8,554 nucleotides of DNA from an uncultured Acetatifactor sp. Its GTDB lineage: Bacteria; Bacillota; Clostridia; Lachnospirales; Lachnospiraceae. Of this stretch, positions 1-5,432 are shown piece after piece (positions within the stretch are counted from its first letter, which is position 1; every line of letters begins with the position of its first letter). The translations under genes and the position numbers were made by a program. The notes beneath the pieces are model-generated. The model searched no databases, was not told where the DNA came from, and saw nothing but the letters and a program-made list of their open reading frames with translations. Where the stretch lies: assembly GCF_910585425.1 (NCBI RefSeq), contig NZ_CAJUCP010000104.1:1-8554 (forward strand). The letters run 5' to 3'.

Positions 1-3
1 ATT

Positions 4-9
4 TGTCAA
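4..9 (-). promoter_or_regulatory. Third tandem -35 box, cut by window edge
   Basis: A perfect TTGACA followed by AAT lies on the minus strand at the very edge of the window. Its -10 box would fall beyond position 1. The context TTGACAAAT matches that of the promoter box at 162-167, which suggests a third copy in a tandem series rather than a chance match. The assignment cannot be completed without the adjacent sequence. Confidence 0.5.
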
Positions 10-15
10 GGTGCC

Positions 16-37
16 TTGCCGTCTTCATCAGCGGCAA
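16..37 (-). other. Small hairpin in leader of promoter P2
   Basis: TTGCCG and CGGCAA form a 6-bp stem with a 10-nt loop. It lies immediately downstream of the predicted start of transcription from the promoter at 45-73. It may be an early-transcribed structure in the leader of the downstream operon. There is no T-run after it, so it is not an intrinsic terminator. Confidence 0.35.
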
Positions 38-44
38 CTTTGAT

Positions 45-73
45 AGGATATCATAGCTTTCCGCTTTTGTCAA
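45..73 (-). promoter_or_regulatory. Tandem promoter P2, pointing left
   Basis: On the minus strand a consensus TTGACA (68-73) is followed after 17 nt by TATCCT (45-50), preceded by TGA as in an extended -10 element. The spacing is ideal for a sigma-A-type promoter. It lies about 95 bp downstream of another strong promoter in the same direction, with no coding sequence between or after them. That pattern is usual for rRNA or tRNA operons in Firmicutes. The target gene is outside the window. Confidence 0.75.
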
Positions 74-107
74 CAACTTTTTACAATTTTTTTTGCTATT
101 TTTTTCT

Positions 108-128
108 GCAAAAATCTTTTATTTTTGC
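108..128. repeat. AT-rich inverted repeat between P1 and P2
   Basis: GCAAAAAT and ATTTTTGC form a perfect 8-bp inverted repeat with a 5-nt centre. It falls just downstream of the predicted P1 start point and upstream of the P2 -35 box. The stem is AT-rich and weak and has no U-run typical of a terminator on the minus strand. It may instead contribute A-tracts upstream of P2. The role is unknown. Confidence 0.3.
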
Positions 129-137
129 TAGGGTTAC

Positions 138-167
138 ATTATAGCACTGTACCCTTTTATTTGTCAA
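138..167 (-). promoter_or_regulatory. Tandem promoter P1, pointing left
   Basis: On the minus strand a perfect TTGACA (162-167) and a perfect TATAAT (138-143) are separated by 18 nt, with TGC directly before the -10 as in an extended -10 motif. This is the best promoter match in the window. It begins 45 bp after the end of the CvpA-family gene and is followed by P2 and by another TTGACA at the window edge. I infer that the series drives a highly expressed stable-RNA operon beyond position 1. Confidence 0.8.
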
Positions 168-177
168 CGACATTTTT

Positions 178-219
178 AAATTTTTTACAGATTTTTACAG
201 ACGCGAAATTTTTTACAGA
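178..219. repeat. A-tract direct repeats upstream of P1 (UP-like)
   Basis: Read on the plus strand, AAATTTTTTACAGA occurs at 178-191 and 206-219, with a shorter copy, ATTTTTACAGA, at 191-201. On the minus strand these are TCTGTAAAAA units placed just upstream of the P1 -35 box, where an UP element binding the RNA polymerase alpha subunit would lie. The last copy contains the stop codon of the CvpA-family gene (213-215). The repeats are plainly visible; the UP-element role is inferred from position and composition. Confidence 0.45.
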
Positions 220-743
220 ATCTCCCCTATCAGCGGGATGAACCGGAACCGGTCCAGGAAGCCCTCGATTCCCTTCGCCAGATAGTTGTGGTCGTATATC
301 CATTTCAGGATCTCGCTCCTCTGGGTGTGTTCCCGGATGAACTCTCCGACAACGCCTATGTCCATCATCATCATGAGCGCATAGAGCGTCCACAGCACCA
401 GGACCACTTCGAACGCCCCGAACACGATGCCCAGCAGTTTGTCCAGGAAATGCACCACCGGCAGCTTCGTGGCCAGCTTCGCCGAGAAGAACACAAGGCC
501 CAGCAGATGGTGGGCCACCAGAAGCAGGATGAGCAGGACGGCGATCGCCACCACATTGAACACCTTGCCGTCATGATAGCTGTTCACCCCGTAGGCCAGC
601 AGGGCGGCCACCACGCTGAGCACCACCAGGGAGACCAGGGAAATGACCTCCTTCACCATTCCCTTCCGGTATCCGTCCACCATTTTGATCAGGACGGCAA
701 TCGCTGCGATTATCAGCATTACGTTCAGGTTCCATTCGTTCAT
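213..743 (-). CDS. CvpA family membrane protein
   Basis: The predicted product is a 176-residue integral membrane protein with four hydrophobic segments at about residues 5-20, 33-52, 62-86 and 102-124. The motif DGYRKGMVKEVISL (23-36), with Asp23 and the following glycines after the first segment, is typical of the CvpA family. CvpA proteins are named for colicin V production in E. coli and have been linked to envelope homeostasis; no reaction is established. The C-terminal 45 residues are amphipathic and end in a Phe/Leu/Ile-rich tail. The start has GAGGAG 6 nt upstream (750-755). The gene begins 22 nt after the DUF5711-type gene and is almost certainly cotranscribed with it. No intrinsic terminator follows the TAA stop: the sequence passes straight into A-tract repeats and the P1 promoter. 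The family call is firm and the cellular role is not. Confidence 0.85.
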   Translation of the reverse strand: MNEWNLNVMLIIAAIAVLIKMVDGYRKGMVKEVISLVSLVVLSVVAALLAYGVNSYHDGKVFNVVAIAVLLILLLVAHHLLGLVFFSAKLATKLPVVHFLDKLLGIVFGAFEVVLVLWTLYALMMMMDIGVVGEFIREHTQRSEILKWIYDHNYLAKGIEGFLDRFRFIPLIGEIL

Positions 744-765
744 CTTTTTCTCCTCTTTGTGTCTG

Positions 766-1971
766 TCATTTTAATTGTATCGTATCGATCGAATCATCTG
801 TCACCAGCATATATTTGTATGTATTCCCCACAGGGGCCATCAGCCGCACTGTCTTGGAAAAGCTCCCCCGGAACTTCTCCGTCCCTCCCATGGTCATGAT
901 CTGGCATTCCGCTTCATTATATATCACGAAATTGTCCCTGCCGAAAAAGATGTCCGTATAGTCCATGTCGAAGTAGAAATCTTTGGCCTTGTCGGACTCC
1001 GTATCGTAGACCTTGAGCTGATACCTGTTTTCGTTGTTGTCCGAGAGGAACACAAGGCCGATATATCTGTCGCCGTAGAAGACCGACCTTATCTCCCTGT
1101 CGTAGAGATGGCCTGCCGCCTCCTCCGGCACATATCCGCCGGAATAGATCGTCAGCCTGTTGTCCCCCACCGAAAACGCGGTTTCATCGTTCAGGAATCC
1201 CACGTAAGGGACTACCGTATCCGTGAGCACGTAGCTGCTCACCAGGCCGTCGCTGTAGTTCTCTCCTACCCGGCCGAAGTTGTAAAAGGCGATTTTCGTC
1301 CGGAGGATCCCGGCGTCCACATAGACATAGGCCACCAGGAGCAGCTCCCCGTTGGGGGAGAGGCTGAGGGCCATGGGATATCCCGAATCGTCCATGTGCG
1401 TCCTGCTCTCCCGTATCATCTCGCCGCTGCTGTCGTAGGTGTTGATCCAGGTGATGTCGGTGTCGGCCAGCACCGCCGTCACATGCCCGCTCTCGGATAC
1501 GCTCAACTGGCGGACAGGCATGGCCGTCGTTATCTCCCCCAGCAGCTTTTCCGAATCCGCCAGGTAGATGCTCCTTCCGTTGTATTCCCCTATGGCCACG
1601 GTCCCCCTGTTCCTGGCCAGTATCACGTCCTGGATCTCGAAGGTCTGGTTCCAGGTCACGCTCCCTCTGGAATCCGTGCAGTGCGCGCCGTCCTTGCTGT
1701 AGGTCAGGATGGCGCTGCCCAGCTTCACGTCCGTGGCGCCGCTCACAGATTCTCTGGGGATGGTGGCTATGGTGTCGTAGTCCGTATAGGTGCGCCGTCT
1801 ATATTGTACCACCAGAAAAACGGCGAAGGCCGCCAGGAGCACAAGAATCAGGATGACCCGGTATACAGAGGCCAGCTTGTGGCGCGCTATCTTTTCTTTG
1901 TAGTCGGTCTGCTTCTTCTCCCGTTTTTCTCGCTTTTCTTTCTCTTTCATGTAGCTTCTGATGTCTGCCAT
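766..1971 (-). CDS. DUF5711-type single-pass membrane protein
   Basis: This is a 401-residue protein with three parts. Residues 1-33 are very rich in Lys, Arg and Glu and look helical. Residues 37-56 form one transmembrane helix followed by QYRRR. The remaining 340 residues are rich in beta strands, with recurring patterns such as GTVAIGEYNGRSIYLAD and ALSLSPNGELLLVAY that resemble WD40/YVTN-like beta-propeller blades. The topology is probably N-inside with the propeller outside. I recognise it as resembling DUF5711 proteins of Clostridia, which have no known function. The ATG at 1971 has GGGAGG 4 nt upstream, which is rather close; an internal Met at residue 8 is possible but lacks a comparable site. 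A promoter at 2007-2035 lies directly upstream. The CvpA-family gene follows 22 nt downstream. A propeller outside the membrane suggests ligand binding or a scaffold, but this is inference. Confidence 0.8.
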   Translation of the reverse strand: MADIRSYMKEKEKREKREKKQTDYKEKIARHKLASVYRVILILVLLAAFAVFLVVQYRRRTYTDYDTIATIPRESVSGATDVKLGSAILTYSKDGAHCTDSRGSVTWNQTFEIQDVILARNRGTVAIGEYNGRSIYLADSEKLLGEITTAMPVRQLSVSESGHVTAVLADTDITWINTYDSSGEMIRESRTHMDDSGYPMALSLSPNGELLLVAYVYVDAGILRTKIAFYNFGRVGENYSDGLVSSYVLTDTVVPYVGFLNDETAFSVGDNRLTIYSGGYVPEEAAGHLYDREIRSVFYGDRYIGLVFLSDNNENRYQLKVYDTESDKAKDFYFDMDYTDIFFGRDNFVIYNEAECQIMTMGGTEKFRGSFSKTVRLMAPVGNTYKYMLVTDDSIDTIQLK

Positions 1972-2006
1972 GGTTCCTCCCGGCTTTCAGTATGGTACGT
2001 GGTGCT

Positions 2007-2035
2007 ATTATATCACATAATCCTCATTGTGGTAA
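2007..2035 (-). promoter_or_regulatory. Promoter for the DUF5711/CvpA pair
   Basis: On the minus strand TTACCA (2030-2035, 4 of 6 to consensus) and a perfect TATAAT (2007-2012) are 17 nt apart, with TGA before the -10 as in an extended -10. An A/T tract at 2034-2046 sits at and upstream of the -35, as UP-like elements do. The -35 lies inside the last codons of the LysM gene and the predicted start is near 2000, giving a short leader of about 30 nt. The two downstream genes can therefore be expressed without the LysM gene. Confidence 0.65.
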
Positions 2036-3232
2036 AAAAATTTTTTCCCCTTCCTTGATGTCATCCGGATCGTTGATATTGTTGAGGGCGCATACTTCCG
2101 CCACCCGGGCGTCGCTGCCGTACTGCCGGATACAGATATCCGTCATGGTGTCCCCCTTGCGCACGATATAGGCCACCATCTCCGCAGCCGGGGCTCCGGC
2201 AGGGGCTGCGGGCGGTTCCTGGGTGGGCGCTACGGTGGGCTCCGGAGTCGGCTGCGGGGTGGGCTCCGGAGTGGGCGCTTCGGTGGGTTCCGGGGCAGGC
2301 TGTCCGGCGGCCTCCTCCGATGCCGGCGGAATTGTGGCGGGCTGCCCGCTTCCCTCCGGCTGATCCGGTTCCGGATCCGAGGGCTGCTGCCCCTCCGCCC
2401 CTTCCGTGCCCGCGGCAGTGTTCTCCTTCCGGATCGCGTCCGTCAGCTTGTCCTCCGCCACGATGGTCCCCACCTGGGCGTTGCCGCCCGACACCTCCAC
2501 CGCGTCTGGCAGTTGTTTCCGGGACATGTCCTCCATCAACTGCTTCACGTCCGCCTGCAGCCGGTCCAGCCCCTGTCCGCCCCCCATGGTGGCAAAGCCC
2601 GCCCCGCAGAGGAGCACGAACGCGGCGGCCGCAGCCAGCTTCATGTTCCGCAGGGGCATGGCAGTCCCGGAATCTTTGTCGGGGGCGCTCTTCCGGAAGG
2701 CATGTCCAGCTTTTTCCTCCGCCAGGGCCCGGCGCTCCTCCTGCCTTTTTTTCACCATGTCGTATTTTTCCTGGGGCACCTCCTCGGGCCTGGCCTCCCC
2801 CTGGCGGTCGTCCAGCATGAAGGCCAGCATCTGGTCGTTCTTCTCATAGAACTGCGCATAGCCCTCCACGTAGCGGCACACGCCCTGTTCGCAGATATGG
2901 AACCCTTCCACCATCTCCCCGTCCAGCAGGCGGTAGCCCAGGAACACATAGTCGGAAAAATATTTCCTGCGCTGCTTCTCCACCTCCTGGCACACCGCCT
3001 GGGACAGGTGGCGGCATTCCCGCTGGAGGAAGTTCAGCTTGCAGGCCCCGTAGAGGAACAGATATGTAATCTCGCCCTCCTCCCTCTTCGTACCGTACAG
3101 CGCCACTGCCAGCCCCTTTTCCCGGGCATACTGATTCAGCTGCCTGATATAGGAAATGACATAATCCTCCACATATATCTTGCAATGAGGATTCGTTTCT
3201 CCAATCTGTGTAATGTTCTTGGGCAATTCCAT
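2024..3232 (-). CDS. Membrane-anchored LysM domain protein
   Basis: The product has 402 residues. Residues 1-142 form a compact cysteine-containing domain I cannot assign with certainty; its pattern (YVEDYVISYIRQL, ALYG, YLFLYGA, FLGYRL, QMLAFMLDD) faintly recalls an MPN/JAB fold without the metal-binding His motif. Residues 143-197 are charged and helical. Residues 198-217 are one transmembrane helix. About 283-349 is a Pro/Glu/Thr/Ala-rich spacer, and 354-401 is a LysM domain (YIVRKGDTMTDICIRQYG to GEKIFLP). LysM binds N-acetylglucosamine-containing glycans such as peptidoglycan, so the C-terminus should be outside and the N-terminal domain in the cytoplasm. I chose the ATG at 3232 because GGGAGG lies 10 nt upstream; the in-frame ATG at 3268 has no such site and falls inside a likely -10 box. 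It follows galM by about 120 nt and precedes the DUF5711-type gene by 52 nt. Confidence 0.85.
   Translation of the reverse strand: MELPKNITQIGETNPHCKIYVEDYVISYIRQLNQYAREKGLAVALYGTKREEGEITYLFLYGACKLNFLQRECRHLSQAVCQEVEKQRRKYFSDYVFLGYRLLDGEMVEGFHICEQGVCRYVEGYAQFYEKNDQMLAFMLDDRQGEARPEEVPQEKYDMVKKRQEERRALAEEKAGHAFRKSAPDKDSGTAMPLRNMKLAAAAAFVLLCGAGFATMGGGQGLDRLQADVKQLMEDMSRKQLPDAVEVSGGNAQVGTIVAEDKLTDAIRKENTAAGTEGAEGQQPSDPEPDQPEGSGQPATIPPASEEAAGQPAPEPTEAPTPEPTPQPTPEPTVAPTQEPPAAPAGAPAAEMVAYIVRKGDTMTDICIRQYGSDARVAEVCALNNINDPDDIKEGEKIFLPQ
2211..2296 (-). repeat. Degenerate repeats coding the Pro/Thr spacer
   Basis: The stretch encodes repeated EPT/APT/QPT units of the LysM protein spacer. At the DNA level GGTGGGCTCCGGAGT occurs exactly at 2234-2248 and 2258-2272, a 24-nt period, with weaker copies on either side. 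Such coding repeats tend to change length by slippage, so the spacer length is likely to vary between strains. It probably lets the LysM domain span the wall. Confidence 0.6.
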
Positions 3233-3247
3233 ACAAAAAACACCTCC

Positions 3248-3280
3248 CATACCGTTTGTACTAATCATAGCATCGGTATG
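3248..3280. repeat. Inverted repeat flanking the LysM-gene -10 box
   Basis: CATACCG (3248-3254) and CGGTATG (3274-3280) are perfect 7-bp inverted arms separated by 19 nt. They bracket the TATGAT -10 candidate at 3264-3269. The position is suitable for an operator, or, if transcription enters from galM, for a hairpin just ahead of the ribosome binding site of the LysM gene. No regulator is identified. Confidence 0.35.
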
Positions 3281-3316
3281 CGAGGTATTTTAGCGATCCT
3301 TGTCGCGGTGGGACAA
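3264..3316 (-). promoter_or_regulatory. Candidate promoters of the LysM gene
   Basis: Two overlapping candidates are visible on the minus strand. One is an extended -10, TGC followed by TATGAT (3264-3272), with no clear -35. The other is TTGTCC (3311-3316) with TAAAAT (3287-3292) and an 18-nt spacer. The first would start near 3257, giving a leader of about 25 nt. Either separates the envelope genes from galM upstream. Only the -10 elements match well, so the choice between them is open. Confidence 0.4.
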
Positions 3317-3351
3317 GAACTCTTCGACAATCTTTGCGGCGCTCCCGCGCG

Positions 3352-4398
3352 TCAGTCCAGGCCGAACCGGTAGACCGTCACGGCGTCATACTCCCTGTCC
3401 CCGCCGAAGATGCAGGAGGGGAACTGCGGCTTGTTGGCGGAATCGGGGAAATACTGGGTCTCCAGGCACAGCCCGCCCCGGCGCCTGTAGATGGCGCCCT
3501 CTTTTCCGCTCTCTTCTTCGATGAAGTTGCCCGCGTAGAACTGCACGCCGGGCAGGGTGGTATAGGCCTCCATCGTCCTGCCGCTGACGGGAGCCTTCAG
3601 GGTGGCGAAATGGCGAAGCGTGCCGTCCCATCCGTCTATTACCCAGTTGTGGTCATATCCGCCGGCATACCGGAGCTGCCGGAAGTCGGTGTCTATCCGC
3701 TCCCCTATCCTCTCAGGGGCCGTAAAGTCCATGGGCGTGCCGTCCACCGGGGCGACCTCTCCGGTGGGGATGGAGCCTGCGTCCGCCGGGGTGTAGCGGG
3801 ACGCACCCAGCCGCAGGGCATGCCCCTCTATGGAGCCGCTGCCATGGCCCTCCAGGTTGAAGTAGGAATGGTTGGTCAGGTTCAGGATCGTCCTCTTATC
3901 GCTCACGGCATGATAGTGGAGCCGCAGCTCGTTCTCCTCATTCAGGGAATAGGTGACCTCCGCCCTCTTCGTCCCGGGGAAGCCCATGTTGTCCGGCGCG
4001 TCCTCCAGGCGGAAGGTGACGCTGTCTTCTCCCACGGCGGCCTCCCAGAAAGCTTTGTGCCAGCCCCGCTCTCTGTCGCTGTGGAGGTTGTTGGCCCCGT
4101 CGTTGGCCTTCAGGGGATAGGTGGCGCCGTCCAGGTCAAAGGAGGCGTTGCCGATCCTGTTGGCGCTGGGGCCGATCACCACGCCGAAGAAGCACCCGTT
4201 TTCCAGGTAGTCCTCCGCCCGGTCAAAGCCCAGCACCACGTCCGCCAGGCGCCCCTCCCTGTCGGGGACCTCCACCCGGACCAGGGCCGCGCCTATGTTG
4301 GCCACCGACACCCGCATGCCGCTGCCGTTTTCCATGGTATAGAGCGAGATTTCTCTCCCGTCCGGATATTTTCCGAAAGAACTGATTGTAACTGCCAT
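3352..4398 (-). CDS. galM: Galactose mutarotase (aldose 1-epimerase)
   Basis: This 348-residue protein of the GalM family interconverts the alpha and beta anomers of galactose or related aldoses, feeding beta/alpha forms into the Leloir pathway in the cytoplasm. Expected active-site residues are present in order: Arg81 (SANRIG), His106 (NNLH), His177 in LTNHSYFNL, Asp249 in YDHNW, and Glu313 in LETQYFPDS. The last Glu is the family's general base and His177 the general acid, by homology with characterised GalM enzymes. Length is normal for the family. The ATG at 4398 has AGGAGG 6 nt upstream (4405-4410); a GTG at 4491 in frame would add 31 residues of low-complexity Arg-rich sequence and is rejected. 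The gene lies 89 nt after recR. No other sugar gene is present, so the physiological substrate cannot be set from context. Confidence 0.93.
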   Translation of the reverse strand: MAVTISSFGKYPDGREISLYTMENGSGMRVSVANIGAALVRVEVPDREGRLADVVLGFDRAEDYLENGCFFGVVIGPSANRIGNASFDLDGATYPLKANDGANNLHSDRERGWHKAFWEAAVGEDSVTFRLEDAPDNMGFPGTKRAEVTYSLNEENELRLHYHAVSDKRTILNLTNHSYFNLEGHGSGSIEGHALRLGASRYTPADAGSIPTGEVAPVDGTPMDFTAPERIGERIDTDFRQLRYAGGYDHNWVIDGWDGTLRHFATLKAPVSGRTMEAYTTLPGVQFYAGNFIEEESGKEGAIYRRRGGLCLETQYFPDSANKPQFPSCIFGGDREYDAVTVYRFGLD

Positions 4399-4413
4399 AT
4401 TCGTCCTCCTCAC

Positions 4414-4431
4414 TGCGCGGATTTCCGCGCA
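4414..4431 (-). promoter_or_regulatory. Hairpin directly upstream of the galM ribosome site
   Basis: TGCGCGGATTTCCGCGCA is a perfect palindrome forming a 7-bp GC-rich stem with a 4-nt loop. It ends 3 nt before the AGGAGG of galM. There is no T-run after it, so it is not a terminator. It may shield or set off the ribosome binding site, or stabilise the 5' end of a processed galM transcript. The structure is certain, the role is inference. Confidence 0.5.
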
Positions 4432-4487
4432 AACACGCTGGTGCAGGCATAGCGCCGCGCGAGATTGGCCCCTCCGGCGGGCTTCCC

Positions 4488-5084
4488 TCACACTTCCGTC
4501 CGGCCTTCCAGCGCCCGCAGCAGCGTCACTTCATCGATGTATTCCAGGTCCCCGCCCACCGGCACGCCGCTGGCGATGCGGGTCACTCTGATGCCCGTGG
4601 GCTTGATGAGCTTGGCGATGTACATGGCCGTGGTCTCGCCCTCCAGGCTGGAGTTGGTGGCGATGATGACCTCCTCCACCTCGCCCCGCAGCCGCTCCAT
4701 CAGCTCCTTCAGGCGGATGTCCCCGGGGCCGATGCCCAGCATGGGGGAGATGGCCCCATGGAGCACATGGTACACGCCCTCGTATCTGCCGGTCTTCTCA
4801 TAGGCCGCCAGGTCCCTGACATTCTCCACCACCATGATGAGCTTATGGTCCCTCTTCTGGTTGGCGCAGACAGGGCATACCTCCCTGTCCGTCAGGGTGA
4901 AGCATTCCCGGCAGTAGCGGACGTTGTCCCTGGCCTCCACGATTACGTCCGTCAGGCGCTTCACCTTGTCCCTGGGCATGCCTATCAGGTGGAAGGCCAG
5001 ACGCTGGGCGGATTTGCTGCCGATGCCCGGGAGGGCCGCCAGCTCTTCTATTAATTTGTTGATATGTCCGCTGTAAAGCTCCAT
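4488..5084 (-). CDS. recR: Recombination mediator protein RecR
   Basis: RecR acts with RecO (and RecF) to load RecA onto single-stranded DNA at gaps during recombinational repair. The 198-residue length is standard. In order, the protein has a helix-hairpin-helix (ALPGIGSKSAQR, about 17-28), a zinc-binding C4 motif with Cys58, Cys61, Cys70 and Cys73, and a Toprim domain from about 80 to 175 including VVENVRDLAAYE and ATNSSLEGETTA. The C-terminal VPVGGDLEYIDEVTLLRALEGR is also characteristic. The ATG shares its A with the TGA stop of the preceding gene (TGATG), and only a weak GAGG lies 12 nt upstream, so translation is probably coupled to ybaB. It sits third in the dnaX-ybaB-recR operon found widely in bacteria. 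Confidence 0.97.
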   Translation of the reverse strand: MELYSGHINKLIEELAALPGIGSKSAQRLAFHLIGMPRDKVKRLTDVIVEARDNVRYCRECFTLTDREVCPVCANQKRDHKLIMVVENVRDLAAYEKTGRYEGVYHVLHGAISPMLGIGPGDIRLKELMERLRGEVEEVIIATNSSLEGETTAMYIAKLIKPTGIRVTRIASGVPVGGDLEYIDEVTLLRALEGRTEV

Positions 5085-5428
5085 CAGAAGGGCATGCCTC
5101 CCAGGCCCCCGGTCATCTTGCCCATGAGCTCGCTGCTGGCCTCCTCGGCCTTACGCAGGGCCTCGTTCACCGCTGCCACAATCAAATCCTGGAGCATCTC
5201 CACATCCTCCGGATCCACCACCTCTTCCTTCAGAGCGATCTTCAAAAGCTCCTTCTTGCCGCTGACCGTGGCCTCCACCGCGCCGCCTCCCGCAGCGGCC
5301 ACAAATTCCTTGGTCTCCAGCTCCTTCTGGCCTTCCTCCATCTGGCGCTGCATCCTCTGGGCCTGTTTCATCAGGTTGGCCATGTTCCCGGGCATGCCGC
5401 CTCCGGGGAATCCTCCTCTTTTTGCCAT
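5084..5428 (-). CDS. ybaB: YbaB/EbfC family nucleoid-associated protein
   Basis: The 114-residue product is a small DNA-binding protein of the YbaB/EbfC family. Homologues form a tweezer-like homodimer and bind DNA, and are encoded next to recR in most bacteria. The sequence shows the expected Gly-rich start, a helix MANLMKQAQRMQRQMEEGQKEL (about 16-37), a strand region GGGAVEATVSGKKELLKIAL, and a C-terminal helix DLIVAAVNEALRKAEEASSELM, followed by a flexible Gly/Met-rich tail. It starts 4 nt after the dnaX stop. The AGGAGG at 5438-5443 lies in the last codons of dnaX, which links its expression to that gene. Its stop overlaps the start of recR. Confidence 0.95.
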   Translation of the reverse strand: MAKRGGFPGGGMPGNMANLMKQAQRMQRQMEEGQKELETKEFVAAAGGGAVEATVSGKKELLKIALKEEVVDPEDVEMLQDLIVAAVNEALRKAEEASSELMGKMTGGLGGMPF

Positions 5429-5432
5429 TGTT

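Noticed and set aside
2034..2046. A7T6 tract as a terminator of the LysM gene
   Set aside because: No GC stem precedes it, and it lies within coding sequence; it fits better as an AT-rich element upstream of the promoter at 2007-2035.
775..2058. Long plus-strand open frame of 427 codons
   Set aside because: It lies wholly opposite the DUF5711-type gene, is rich in His, Arg, Val and Pro as antisense frames of GC-rich genes are, and has no family resemblance or good ribosome binding site.
3334..4452. Plus-strand open frame of 372 codons
   Set aside because: It is the antisense shadow of galM, whose active-site residues are all present on the minus strand.
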